Of a DNA stretch of 64,000 nt, positions 57,314-64,000 are shown piece by piece (the first letter of the stretch is position 1; the number at the start of each line of letters is the position of its first letter). The notes under the pieces were generated by a model. It made no database searches, was not told the DNA's origin, and saw only the letters and a list, made by a program, of their open reading frames with translations. The DNA lies in contig CAVWNV010000013.1 in assembly GCA_963756515.1 (NCBI GenBank), positions 1-64,000 of the forward strand, read 5' to 3'. The translations under genes and the position numbers were made by a program. The DNA comes from Bog-756 sp963756515. Its GTDB lineage: Bacteria > Actinomycetota > Acidimicrobiia > Acidimicrobiales > RAAP-2.

Positions 57314-58417
57314 ATGGTGACCGTGTCGAGTATCTGGAGTGGACCATCCGACCTCGTCCCCGCCGACCGGACGCCACTGATCGGTGACGTGGCCGAATTC
57401 GACGAGCCCCGTGGTATGGGCGTGGTCGAGTACGGATCCGGCCATCGGTTGCCGTTCCACTGCACCGCCATCACCGACGGCTCCCGCCGGATCGACGCAG
57501 GAGCGGTTGTGGCGTTCGAGATCTCGGCCGGTCGGTTGGGTCAACTCGAGGCCAGCTCGGTTCGTCCGCTGCCCGGCGTCGTGCGCCCGGGCGCCAGCCT
57601 GGTCCTCGACGGCGGGGAGTCACCGGATAGGGAGGACGCCACCGGTCCCTTCCCTGTCACCGGCCCGATCTCCGACCACGACGTGACCGGTCCTGTCCCT
57701 GTCGTCGGCCCGGCGCCCGACGTGCCGGAGCCGACGGTGAGCGAGGCGGTGGTCGTGGCACCGAACGCGGCAACCGAGGGTCACGTCGGGACCGGTGTGG
57801 CGGTCGCGCCGCCACCGCACTCCCCGATGCTGCCGGACCTCTCCATCCGGATGCCGCCGGAACCGGAGGGATCCCGTCCCGAGCCGGTTGTTTCGCCGCC
57901 GGCCGAACCGGTGTCGGCCGAGCCGGTCGCGGACGGGCCGACAGCCGTCCACAGGGCCAGCATCGAACCGGACCCAGGGGCGCCGGAGAGCGTCCGCCGG
58001 ACCGGTGGGTGGCGGATCAGCCGATCCGATCGCGACGCTCAGCCCGTGCCGCCGTCCGTGCCGCTGCCGGTGCCGGGATCTTCGGCCGGCGCCTCCGGCT
58101 CGGGTTTCTTCGATTCGTCCCCGGTCGGCGTCGAACGGGTCCAGGGCGTGGTCGATGCCACACCTCCGCTGGGTACGGAGGTGGAGTCCGATCCGGCCCC
58201 GGGATCGGGGGGCGCTTCCACCGCCGACACCGCCTCGGCCTGGCCATTGGGGGATGATCCGTCCGGGACGTCGGGTTCCGACGCTTCGCCCTCGACCACC
58301 GAGGCGCCGCCCCGGCCGGACTTCTGGTCCCCGTTCGCCCGGCCGTCCTCGGGGCCGCCACCGACCTGGCGGACGCCGGTGACCAAGCGGTCCGATCCGT
58401 CATCCGAGGGCGACTGA
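57314..58417 (+). CDS. Cold-shock-domain protein with long Pro/Ser-rich tail
   Basis: A 367-aa protein. Residues about 20-88 form a cold-shock-like domain (LIGDVAEFDEPRGMGVVEYG, then HRLPFHCTAITDGSRRIDAG and VVAFEISAGRLGQLEASSVR). The remaining 280 residues are low-complexity, rich in Pro, Ser, Glu and Val, and end near DFWSPFARPSSGPPPTW. The last 379 bp overlap, antisense, the 3' end of the MFS gene, and no earlier stop exists in frame. RNA or single-stranded DNA binding is inferred from the domain. It starts 3 bp after hisG, so it may be read from the same transcript. Confidence 0.75.
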   Translation: MVTVSSIWSGPSDLVPADRTPLIGDVAEFDEPRGMGVVEYGSGHRLPFHCTAITDGSRRIDAGAVVAFEISAGRLGQLEASSVRPLPGVVRPGASLVLDGGESPDREDATGPFPVTGPISDHDVTGPVPVVGPAPDVPEPTVSEAVVVAPNAATEGHVGTGVAVAPPPHSPMLPDLSIRMPPEPEGSRPEPVVSPPAEPVSAEPVADGPTAVHRASIEPDPGAPESVRRTGGWRISRSDRDAQPVPPSVPLPVPGSSAGASGSGFFDSSPVGVERVQGVVDATPPLGTEVESDPAPGSGGASTADTASAWPLGDDPSGTSGSDASPSTTEAPPRPDFWSPFARPSSGPPPTWRTPVTKRSDPSSEGD

Positions 58418-59985
58418 CTCGCCGATCCCCCCTCGCCCAGCGCCGGTTGGTCCCCGTCCGGTTCGGCCGGTTCGTACGGATTGCCCAGGATGTTCCGGGC
58501 CATGTCGATGACCACGGCGCTGTCGGCGTCCTCTTTGGTCACCACCCCGAGCACCGGGGCGGCGAGGAGCCCGGTGACCAGGCCCATTTCGGCCATCGAC
58601 TCGGCCTGCACCACGCTCCACTCCCAGAGCCGGCCCACCATGTCAGGGGTGGTGGCCCTCCGGTCCGGATACTTGAGCCAGCAGTTGACCGTGGCATGGG
58701 CCAGGCCGGTGGCCGCCGGGAACAGCCAGATCAACCGGTAGTTGCCGGTGGCATCGATGACGATGGCGGCGATGTAGGCGAGTAGCACGCTGCACAGGTT
58801 GAACGGGGCCAGCAGGACGCCGAGACGTTCTCCGAGGCCCCCGGCCCGCGGGAGGAGTTGGAGCAGCAGCGGGGCCATCACGATGATGTACGCCCCGATG
58901 AACGGCGCCCCGATGTAGCCCAGCACCACCGCCTGCCAAAGGTGGGTGTCGAAGTACTGCACCCCGGCCAGCACGGCGCCGATGAGCGGTGCGCCGATGG
59001 CCAACTGCATGGGGGAGAGCTTTCGGCTGAGGGGGATCCCGAGGGCGATGCCGATGAAGAAGACGGGGATCCCGGTCACCAGGCCGGCGATGGTCTGGGC
59101 ACTGGCCCCGGCATGGAGCACCCGTTGGAAGAACAGGATGGCCACGTACGCCGTCGACCCGACCCCGGACCAGAACAGGAGCGATCCCCCGACGAGCACC
59201 TTGGCGTTGGGGCCGGACATGATGTCCCGGAGCTCATCCAGCGTGGGCCGGGCCCGAACCGACCGGTCGGCCTCGGCCCCGTAGGTGGCCGTCGGGGCCT
59301 CGCGCACCAGCAGCAGTACCACGATGCCCACCGACACCAGAATGACCGCCGCCACCTGGAAGGGAAGGTTCCAGGTGGAAGGGTCGTTCTGCTTCCACGA
59401 CGCGATCACCGTTCCCTTGATGGTCCAACTGGCGATGGTGCCGAGCACCGTGGTCAGCAGGAGTGCCTTGATCCAGCGGCTCCGACCGAAGACTTCGGGC
59501 ACCACGGCCACGTTGGTGAGGGTGAAGGTGGCCGAGGCCTGTCCGGCGATGAGGATCATGAGGACGAGGGGCCAGTAGCCACTGACGACGGTGAACATCC
59601 ATGTGGCCACCCCCATGACGATGAGGCTGCCGGCCATGTAGGGCGTTCGTCGCCCCACCCGACTCCGGGTACGGTCGCTCAGCCGTCCGGCCACGGGGAA
59701 CGTGAGCCAGCTCACCAGCCGGTCGGCGGTCAGGGCGAAGGTGACGGCCAGGGCTCCCGAGGCCCGTTGCTGTACGAACAGGGTGATGATGACGCCGGAT
59801 ATGGCCAGGTTGGCCCTCGGGCCGACCAGGCCGATGGACAGCCCGATGAAGCTGCGGACGCGGGATGCGTCGATGGGACCCATGGGTGCACCCGGACCGG
59901 AGGACCCGGGGCTCGCCGATCCGGGATCGGGAGGACCGGCGGGATCGGGAGTCGGAGGCGTGAGGTCTTCGGGCCCCCCGGTCAC
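58039..59985 (-). CDS. MFS transporter, GPH-like, with long acidic C-terminal tail
   Basis: A 648-aa protein with about 12 membrane segments between residues 45 and 460. GRLSDRTRSRVGRRTPYMAG after the second segment is the MFS loop 2-3 signature and resembles GPH/sucrose-type sugar:cation symporters; substrate unknown. A disordered N-terminus precedes it. The last 150 residues form an acidic Ser/Gly/Pro-rich cytoplasmic tail that is partly antisense to the convergent cold-shock-domain gene. GTG 59985 overlaps the stop of the DUF1844 gene (GTGA). Confidence 0.8.
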   Translation of the reverse strand: MTGGPEDLTPPTPDPAGPPDPGSASPGSSGPGAPMGPIDASRVRSFIGLSIGLVGPRANLAISGVIITLFVQQRASGALAVTFALTADRLVSWLTFPVAGRLSDRTRSRVGRRTPYMAGSLIVMGVATWMFTVVSGYWPLVLMILIAGQASATFTLTNVAVVPEVFGRSRWIKALLLTTVLGTIASWTIKGTVIASWKQNDPSTWNLPFQVAAVILVSVGIVVLLLVREAPTATYGAEADRSVRARPTLDELRDIMSGPNAKVLVGGSLLFWSGVGSTAYVAILFFQRVLHAGASAQTIAGLVTGIPVFFIGIALGIPLSRKLSPMQLAIGAPLIGAVLAGVQYFDTHLWQAVVLGYIGAPFIGAYIIVMAPLLLQLLPRAGGLGERLGVLLAPFNLCSVLLAYIAAIVIDATGNYRLIWLFPAATGLAHATVNCWLKYPDRRATTPDMVGRLWEWSVVQAESMAEMGLVTGLLAAPVLGVVTKEDADSAVVIDMARNILGNPYEPAEPDGDQPALGEGGSASQSPSDDGSDRLVTGVRQVGGGPEDGRANGDQKSGRGGASVVEGEASEPDVPDGSSPNGQAEAVSAVEAPPDPGAGSDSTSVPSGGVASTTPWTRSTPTGDESKKPEPEAPAEDPGTGSGTDGGTG

Positions 59986-60530
59986 CCTTCGGTGTCTGTC
60001 CCGGCGTCGCCGGCCGGCCCCGCCCCGTCGGCCTGGACCGGCTCGGCTGCGGTACCGCCGTTCGTGCCGGCCGCCGATGCCGCCTCGGCTCCGGCCCTCT
60101 GCGCTCCGTCGATCTGCACATAGGCCAGACGGAGCTGGCTGAGTCCGTCCCGCAACGGCTCCTCGGCCTCACCCAGACGACCCTCGAGCCCACCGATCAG
60201 TGCGCCGAGGGCGTCGATGGCCAGACGGGCCTGGGTGAGCAGCGGTGGCTGTTGCGACAGGTACACGGCGGCCAACTCGAACAGCCCGTAGCAGTGGTTG
60301 GCCACCACCACCTCGACCGGTGAATTGGCCAGCTCGGCGCGCATGGCCGCCACCTGCTCGGCCATCTGTTCCTCGTCCAGGTCACCCGGCTCCACCGGCG
60401 GGCCCGATCCACCCCGTCCACCTGCGGGCGGCGATGCCGGCCCACCGGGACCACTCGGTGCACCGGGGCGCTCGTCGGCGGAGGGCCGACCGACCGGTCG
60501 TTCGCCGTCGGGTGTCCAGAGAGAGCTCAC
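59982..60530 (-). CDS. DUF1844-like protein
   Basis: A 182-aa protein whose middle resembles DUF1844: DEEQMAEQVAAMRAELANSP, VVVANHCYGLFELAAVYLSQ, LLTQARLAIDALGALIGGLE and EEPLRDGLSQLRLAYVQI. The N-terminal 50 residues are Pro/Gly-rich and the C-terminus Ala/Gly-rich. Function unknown; the family is often found next to infC, as here. GTG 60530 has TAGGCT 7 nt upstream, which settles the start against a longer frame to 60926. It is coupled to the downstream transporter gene. Confidence 0.75.
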   Translation of the reverse strand: MSSLWTPDGERPVGRPSADERPGAPSGPGGPASPPAGGRGGSGPPVEPGDLDEEQMAEQVAAMRAELANSPVEVVVANHCYGLFELAAVYLSQQPPLLTQARLAIDALGALIGGLEGRLGEAEEPLRDGLSQLRLAYVQIDGAQRAGAEAASAAGTNGGTAAEPVQADGAGPAGDAGTDTEG

Positions 60531-60543
60531 GACTGGTAGCCTA
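60531..60543 (-). promoter_or_regulatory. Leaderless promoter of the DUF1844-MFS pair
   Basis: TAGGCT at 60543-60538 on the minus strand, 7 nt before GTG 60530. Confidence 0.5.
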
Positions 60544-60732
60544 TGACACTGATAGACGAGGAAGCGGGGTCTCACAGCTCGGGTCCCCCACCCGGCCACG
60601 GTGCAGTTCCACTCGTGCGCCGGGTCCAGAGGACCGGTTGCCCGACGCCAGTCGCGGCAGCGGGTGGAGGCTCCGCTCCTTTTTTCATCGGCCACGGGAG
60701 GTCCGTGACCCGAAGACAGGGAGTGGAGTCGA
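60544..60732 (+). promoter_or_regulatory. infC operon leader
   Basis: A leader of about 190 nt before infC with several hairpins: GGTCC-AGA-GGACC (60623-60635), the terminator at 60659-60685, and CACGG-5 nt-CCGTG (60693-60707) with a Shine-Dalgarno-like GGGAGG in and around its loop. This architecture suggests attenuation of infC-rpmI-rplT, as known for L20- or IF3-controlled leaders in other bacteria. Confidence 0.5.
60659..60685 (+). terminator. Intrinsic terminator (attenuator) in the infC leader
   Basis: Alternative stems AGCGG-9 nt-CCGCT (60659-60677) or GGAG-6 nt-CTCC (60666-60679) are followed directly by six T (60680-60685), the longest T-run I noticed in this very GC-rich window. 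It lies about 48 nt before the infC start, so read-through must be conditional. Confidence 0.6.
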
Positions 60733-61476
60733 ATAGCAGCCACCATCACCACCAATGAGCCTCGCATCAACGACCGGATCCGTGCCCGCGAGGTGCGGCT
60801 GGTCGATCCGGACGGGGAGCAGCTCGGCATCAAACTCCTGCCCGAGGCTCTGGCCATCGCCCGTGACCTCGACCTCGATCTGGTCGAAGTAGCCCCGGGG
60901 GCCAATCCACCCGTCTGTCGGATCATGGACTACGGAAAGTTCAAGTTCGACGCGGCCCAGCGGGCCAAGGAGTCGCGGCGCAAGGCGGTCCATGTCGGGA
61001 TCAAGGAGATGAAGTACCGGCCGAAGATCGGCGACGGCGACTTCGACACCAAGACCCGCCAGGTGGCCAAGTTCCTCGAGGAGGGCCACAAGGTCAAGAT
61101 CACCATCATGTTCCGGGGCCGCGAAGTGTTCCACCCCGAGCTGGGGAAGAAGATCCTGGACCGGATCGCCGATCAGATGGACGGCATGGGCAAGTCGGAG
61201 TCGGTGCCCCGACTCGACGGCCGGAACATGGTCATGGTGTTGGCGCCGGACAAGCGGGCGAAACAGTCGGCGGCATCCAAGGGCCCCGGTCACAACGGAA
61301 ACGGGTCGGAACCACGGACAGGCCAGCCGTCCCCGGAAGGGGCGACTGCGGCCGGGACCGTATCCACCCCGGCGCCGGAGTCCGCCGAAGTGACCGCACC
61401 GGCAGGGGTCGCCGCCCCTGCAGAGACAGCCGGGGACGGATCCCCGGCCGACGAGTCGAGCGAAGGAGAGGGTTGA
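60733..61476 (+). CDS. infC: Translation initiation factor IF-3, non-canonical ATA start
   Basis: A 247-aa IF-3. The N-domain reads TTNEPRINDRIRAREVRLVD and GEQLGIKLLPEALAIARDLD; DLVEVAPGANPPVCRIMDYG, KFKFDAAQRAKESRRK and the C-domain KITIMFRGREVFHPELGKKI follow. No ATG, GTG or TTG exists between the in-frame upstream TGA and GTG 60793, which would delete the conserved start. ATA 60733 has GGGAG and GGAG 4-9 nt upstream, and I take it as the start; ATC 60745 is possible. A 70-residue acidic Pro/Ala tail extends beyond the normal C-terminus. Confidence 0.93.
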   Translation: MAATITTNEPRINDRIRAREVRLVDPDGEQLGIKLLPEALAIARDLDLDLVEVAPGANPPVCRIMDYGKFKFDAAQRAKESRRKAVHVGIKEMKYRPKIGDGDFDTKTRQVAKFLEEGHKVKITIMFRGREVFHPELGKKILDRIADQMDGMGKSESVPRLDGRNMVMVLAPDKRAKQSAASKGPGHNGNGSEPRTGQPSPEGATAAGTVSTPAPESAEVTAPAGVAAPAETAGDGSPADESSEGEG

Positions 61477-61480
61477 CGCC

Positions 61481-61675
61481 ATGCCAAAGATGAAGACCGA
61501 CAGCGGGGCCCGCAAGCGGGTGAAGGTGACCGGCTCGGGACGGCTCCGCCGTCGCAAGGCGTTCCGCTCCCATCTGCTCGAGAAGAAGTCGACCGTCCGA
61601 AAGCGTCGCCTGGGTCGTGAGACCGATTTCGCTCCGGGTGATGAGCGTCAGATCAAGCGAATGCTTGGGATGTAG
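61481..61675 (+). CDS. rpmI: 50S ribosomal protein L35
   Basis: A 64-aa basic ribosomal protein: MPKMKTDSGARKRVKVTGSG, RLRRRKAFRSHLLEKKSTVR, ending in QIKRMLGM. It has the standard length and order, 4 bp after infC and before rplT. Confidence 0.97.
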   Translation: MPKMKTDSGARKRVKVTGSGRLRRRKAFRSHLLEKKSTVRKRRLGRETDFAPGDERQIKRMLGM

Positions 61676-61885
61676 TACCGGGCTCGACCACCGTCGGCGG
61701 TGGTCCGAGCACTCAGTCTGAGCCGCGCCCAGCGGCGGCCTCCGGGTCCGGTCGGGTGCCTGGTGGCACCGGAGCACTCCGGGCCGGACAGCCGGGCGGT
61801 CGAGTCCCCAGGATGTCCGGATCGCAAACGTTCGAACGTTCACCCACCTCACGAGATGGTGAGGTTTCACGAAAGGAAGTACCTC
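61676..61885 (+). promoter_or_regulatory. Structured rpmI-rplT intercistronic region
   Basis: The gap of 210 bp is long for this pair. It holds a perfect 8-bp stem with TCGG loop (61686-61705), a 14-bp palindrome AACGTTCGAACGTT (61827-61840), and a 7-bp hairpin ACCTCAC-6 nt-GTGAGGT (61846-61865) just before the GAAAGGAAG ribosome-binding site of rplT. L20 is known to repress its own translation through structured mRNA, so these are candidate L20 sites. The first hairpin may instead be a terminator. Confidence 0.5.
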
Positions 61886-62272
61886 ATGGCCCGAGTCAAG
61901 CGCGCTGTACACGCCAAGAAGCACCATCGCGCCGTTCTCGAGCAGGCGCAGGGCTACTACGGCAACAAGAGTCGTTCGTTCCGCGCCGCCAACGAACAGG
62001 TGATGCACTCCATGCAGTACGCCTACCGGGACCGTCGGGCCCGGAAGGGTGACTTCCGCCAGCTGTGGATCCAGCGCATCAACGCTGCGGCCCGCCTGAA
62101 CGGGACGAGCTACAGCCGGTTCATCGCCGGCCTGCACCGGGCCGACGTGGATGTCGACCGCAAGGTGCTGGCCGACCTGGCCGTCACCGAGCCCGAGGTC
62201 TTCGCCTCGCTGGTCCAGATGGCCAACGAGGCGCTGGCGGAGGCTCCGGCCAATGCAGAGGCCGGTTCCTGA
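61886..62272 (+). CDS. rplT: 50S ribosomal protein L20
   Basis: A 128-aa early-assembly 23S rRNA-binding protein: MARVKRAVHAKKHHRAVLEQ, GYYGNKSRSFRAANEQVMHS, QYAYRDRRARKGDFRQLWIQ, RINAAARLNGTSYSRFIAGL. ATG 61886 follows a strong GAAAGGAAG. The end overlaps the methyltransferase start as CTGA. Confidence 0.98.
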   Translation: MARVKRAVHAKKHHRAVLEQAQGYYGNKSRSFRAANEQVMHSMQYAYRDRRARKGDFRQLWIQRINAAARLNGTSYSRFIAGLHRADVDVDRKVLADLAVTEPEVFASLVQMANEALAEAPANAEAGS

Positions 62273-63180
62273 ACCAGGTCGGACTGTCCTTCACCCATCA
62301 GCGGGTCAGACGGGTCCGGCAGCTCCTGCGCAAGCGGAGCCTGCGTAGCGCCGAGGCCTCGCTGGTGGTCGAGGGTCCCGAGCTGCTGTCCGTGGCACTG
62401 GATGCCGGCGCACCGATCGAGTCGGTCTTCGTCGCACCGGAGGGCCGGGCCAGCCGAGCCGTGACCGGCGTGGTGGACCGGGCCTTCGAGACCGGAATCC
62501 GGGTCTTCGACCTGGCGCCCGGGGTCATCGAGCGGATCTCGGACACCGTCACCCCCCAACCGGTGCTGGCGGTGGTGGGGTTCAGCCCCAACGCGCTCGA
62601 GGACCTGAGGGGTGCCACCATGGTCATGGTGCTGGTGGACGTCCGGGACCCCGGCAACGCCGGGACGATGATCCGGACCGCCGACGCGGCCGGAGTGGAC
62701 GGCATCGTCCACTGCGAAGGAACGGTCGATCCGACCAATCCGAAGACGGTCCGGTCGTCGGCGGGATCGATCTTCCACGTCCCGGTGGTCTCGGGAGGGG
62801 ACGTCCGTCAGGTCCTCACCTCCCTCCGCGACTGGGGGCTGGTGACGGCGGGTACGGCCGTCACCGGGGGAACCGACTACGCCGCGGTGGACTGGAGGCG
62901 ACCGTTGGCCCTGGTGTTCGGCAACGAGGCCGCCGGGTTGGACGGGACCCTCGACGACCTGCTCGATGAGCAGGTCACCATTCCCATGATGGGACGGGCC
63001 GAGTCGCTGAACGTGGCCGTGTCGGCATCAGTACTCTGCTTCGAGGCCCTGCGCCAGCGGCGCATCGGAACCATGCGACCGGACCCCGGCCGGGGTGAGT
63101 CCTCAGGGGAGGCCCGGCCCGGCTCTACGATCTCGGGCGTGGACGCGCCTCGGCGGTATCAGGGAGAACGGGATGAGTGA
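62269..63180 (+). CDS. TrmH/SpoU-family rRNA 2'-O-methyltransferase
   Basis: A roughly 303-aa SPOUT methyltransferase. The N-terminal substrate-binding part (VRRVRQLLRKRSLRSAEASL, VVEGPELLSVALDAGAPIES) precedes the knot domain with VMVLVDVRDPGNAGTMIRTA, LALVFGNEAAGLDGTLDDLL and IPMMGRAESLNVAVSASVLC, the three SpoU motifs. No ATG, GTG or TTG is near the family N-terminus; CTG 62269 overlapping the rplT stop (CTGA), with AGAGG about 7 nt upstream, is the best start. Located between rplT and pheS as in many actinobacteria. Confidence 0.88.
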   Translation: MNQVGLSFTHQRVRRVRQLLRKRSLRSAEASLVVEGPELLSVALDAGAPIESVFVAPEGRASRAVTGVVDRAFETGIRVFDLAPGVIERISDTVTPQPVLAVVGFSPNALEDLRGATMVMVLVDVRDPGNAGTMIRTADAAGVDGIVHCEGTVDPTNPKTVRSSAGSIFHVPVVSGGDVRQVLTSLRDWGLVTAGTAVTGGTDYAAVDWRRPLALVFGNEAAGLDGTLDDLLDEQVTIPMMGRAESLNVAVSASVLCFEALRQRRIGTMRPDPGRGESSGEARPGSTISGVDAPRRYQGERDE

Positions 63181-64000
63181 CGCCCCCGACGTGGACGAGC
63201 TCGTCGAGCAGGCCCGTACGGCCGTGGCCGGGGCCACCACGACCGAGGAGATACGCATGGTGGCGGCCTCGCTCACCGGCAAGAAGTCGGAACTGGCCCA
63301 GGCCAGCCGGAGCCTCGGCGGCCTCGATCCCGATGCCCGCAAGGAGCTGGGACGGAGGCTCAACGAGGCGCGCACCTCCATCGAAGCGTTGATCGAGGAC
63401 CGCCGCCGGGAGATCGCCGATCGCGAGCTCGACGAGGAGATGGCCCGGAGCCGGATCGACCTCACCGAGTTCGTCCCCGGCTCGCTTCCGGCGCCCGTGG
63501 AGCGTGGACATCTCAACCTGGTGACCCAGACCCAGGCCGCCCTCGAGGACGTCTTCGTGGGCATGGGCTTCGAGGTCGCGGAGGGACCCGAGATCGAGAC
63601 GGACTGGTTCAACTTCGGAGCCCTCAACATCCCACCCGCCCATCCGGCCCGTGGCATGTGGGACACCTTCTATCTGGACCTCGGGGCCCCCGAGACCACG
63701 CTCCTGCGGACCCACACGTCACCGGTCCAGATCCATCTGATGGAGCGGGCCCAGGCCGACGGCGACCTGCCGATCCACGCGGTCATGCCCGGCCGCTGCT
63801 ACCGGCGCGACACCCCCGACGCCCGGCACCTCCCGGTCTTCCACCAGATCGAGGGGCTGGTCGTCGATCGAGGCATCACCTTCGCCGATCTGGCCGGCAC
63901 CATCGAGGTGTTCACCTCCGCGTACTTCGGGCCGGACATCCACTCCCGACTTCGTCCCGCCTACTTCCCCTTCACCGAGCCGTCGGCCGAGTTCGAGGTG
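63173..64000 (+). CDS. pheS: Phenylalanyl-tRNA synthetase alpha subunit, partial at 3' end
   Basis: The first 276 residues of PheS; the gene runs off the window. The coiled-coil N-terminal arm (MSDAPDVDELVEQARTAV to ELDEEMARSRIDL) is followed by the class II catalytic domain: GHLNLVTQTQAALEDVFVGM, ETDWFNFGALNIPPAHPARG, DTFYLDLG, LRTHTSPVQIHLM (motif 2 region) and GRCYRRDTPDARHLPVFHQI. ATG 63173 overlaps the methyltransferase end by 8 bp. pheT is expected next. Confidence 0.97.
   Translation, partial: MSDAPDVDELVEQARTAVAGATTTEEIRMVAASLTGKKSELAQASRSLGGLDPDARKELGRRLNEARTSIEALIEDRRREIADRELDEEMARSRIDLTEFVPGSLPAPVERGHLNLVTQTQAALEDVFVGMGFEVAEGPEIETDWFNFGALNIPPAHPARGMWDTFYLDLGAPETTLLRTHTSPVQIHLMERAQADGDLPIHAVMPGRCYRRDTPDARHLPVFHQIEGLVVDRGITFADLAGTIEVFTSAYFGPDIHSRLRPAYFPFTEPSAEFEV

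Overview
The window is a stretch of core chromosome from a very GC-rich bacterium, most likely an actinomycetote and plausibly class Acidimicrobiia. Supporting markers are a Bpa/PafE-type proteasome activator, the actinobacterial integration host factor (mIHF), a DUF3151 protein, an F420-type (LLM) oxidoreductase, menaquinone genes, a PriA with a degenerate ATPase site, and heavy use of GTG/TTG starts with ATGA/GTGA overlaps. I see no rRNA, tRNA, insertion sequence, phage or CRISPR array. About 57 protein genes are supported; two run off the ends (dnaE at the left, pheS at the right).

Layout. 1-7.4 kb (minus): a thioredoxin-fold DUF255 protein, an unrecognised 240-aa protein, a phosphodiesterase-like protein, pafE and dnaE. 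7.4-7.8 kb: the only gene-free stretch over 300 bp, rich in GC hairpins. 7.8-11.9 kb: LLM oxidoreductase, two translationally coupled amidohydrolases and an SDR. 11.9-17.8 kb: menaquinone genes on alternating strands (menE-, menB+, menA+, menH-, menD+). 17.8-20.7 kb: 16-bp tandem repeat, LytR-CpsA-Psr protein, carotenoid oxygenase. 20.8-26.0 kb: tyrS, DUF3151, a lipoprotein, a flavin reductase, small conserved proteins, a Cys-rich protein and nfuA. 26.1-32.1 kb: prepilin peptidase, then aroC-aroK-aroB-aroQ-pepP-efp, followed by nusB. 32.7-41.9 kb: the whole pyrimidine operon pyrR-pyrB-pyrC-carA-carB-pyrD-pyrF behind a leader carrying a PyrR-binding motif. 41.9-45.2 kb (minus): an unknown protein and 5-oxoprolinase genes (pxpA and a fused pxpB-pxpC). 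45.3-53.4 kb: mihF, gmk, rpoZ, coaBC, metK, priA, def, fmt, rpe. 53.4-57.3 kb: ribD, ribBA, ribH, hisG. 57.3-60.5 kb: a cold-shock-domain protein running head-on into an MFS transporter gene, and a DUF1844 gene. 60.5-64 kb: infC-rpmI-rplT, an rRNA methyltransferase gene and pheS.

The most striking pattern is regulatory. A TANNNT hexamer (or a one-base variant) sits 6-8 nt before the start codon at about sixteen genes, which implies widespread leaderless transcription; genes inside operons carry Shine-Dalgarno sequences or overlapping stop/start codons instead. Other notable points: infC appears to start at ATA behind a leader terminator; trmH (and perhaps ribD) can only start near their families' N-termini at CTG within CTGA; ribE is missing between ribD and ribBA, where a structured gap lies; pyrD is class 1B-like without pyrK beside it; and two convergent genes share a 379-bp antisense overlap encoding both C-terminal tails. 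I found no clear mobile, defence or wholly new multi-gene system; the window is mostly housekeeping, and the novelty is in its non-coding and start-site structure.
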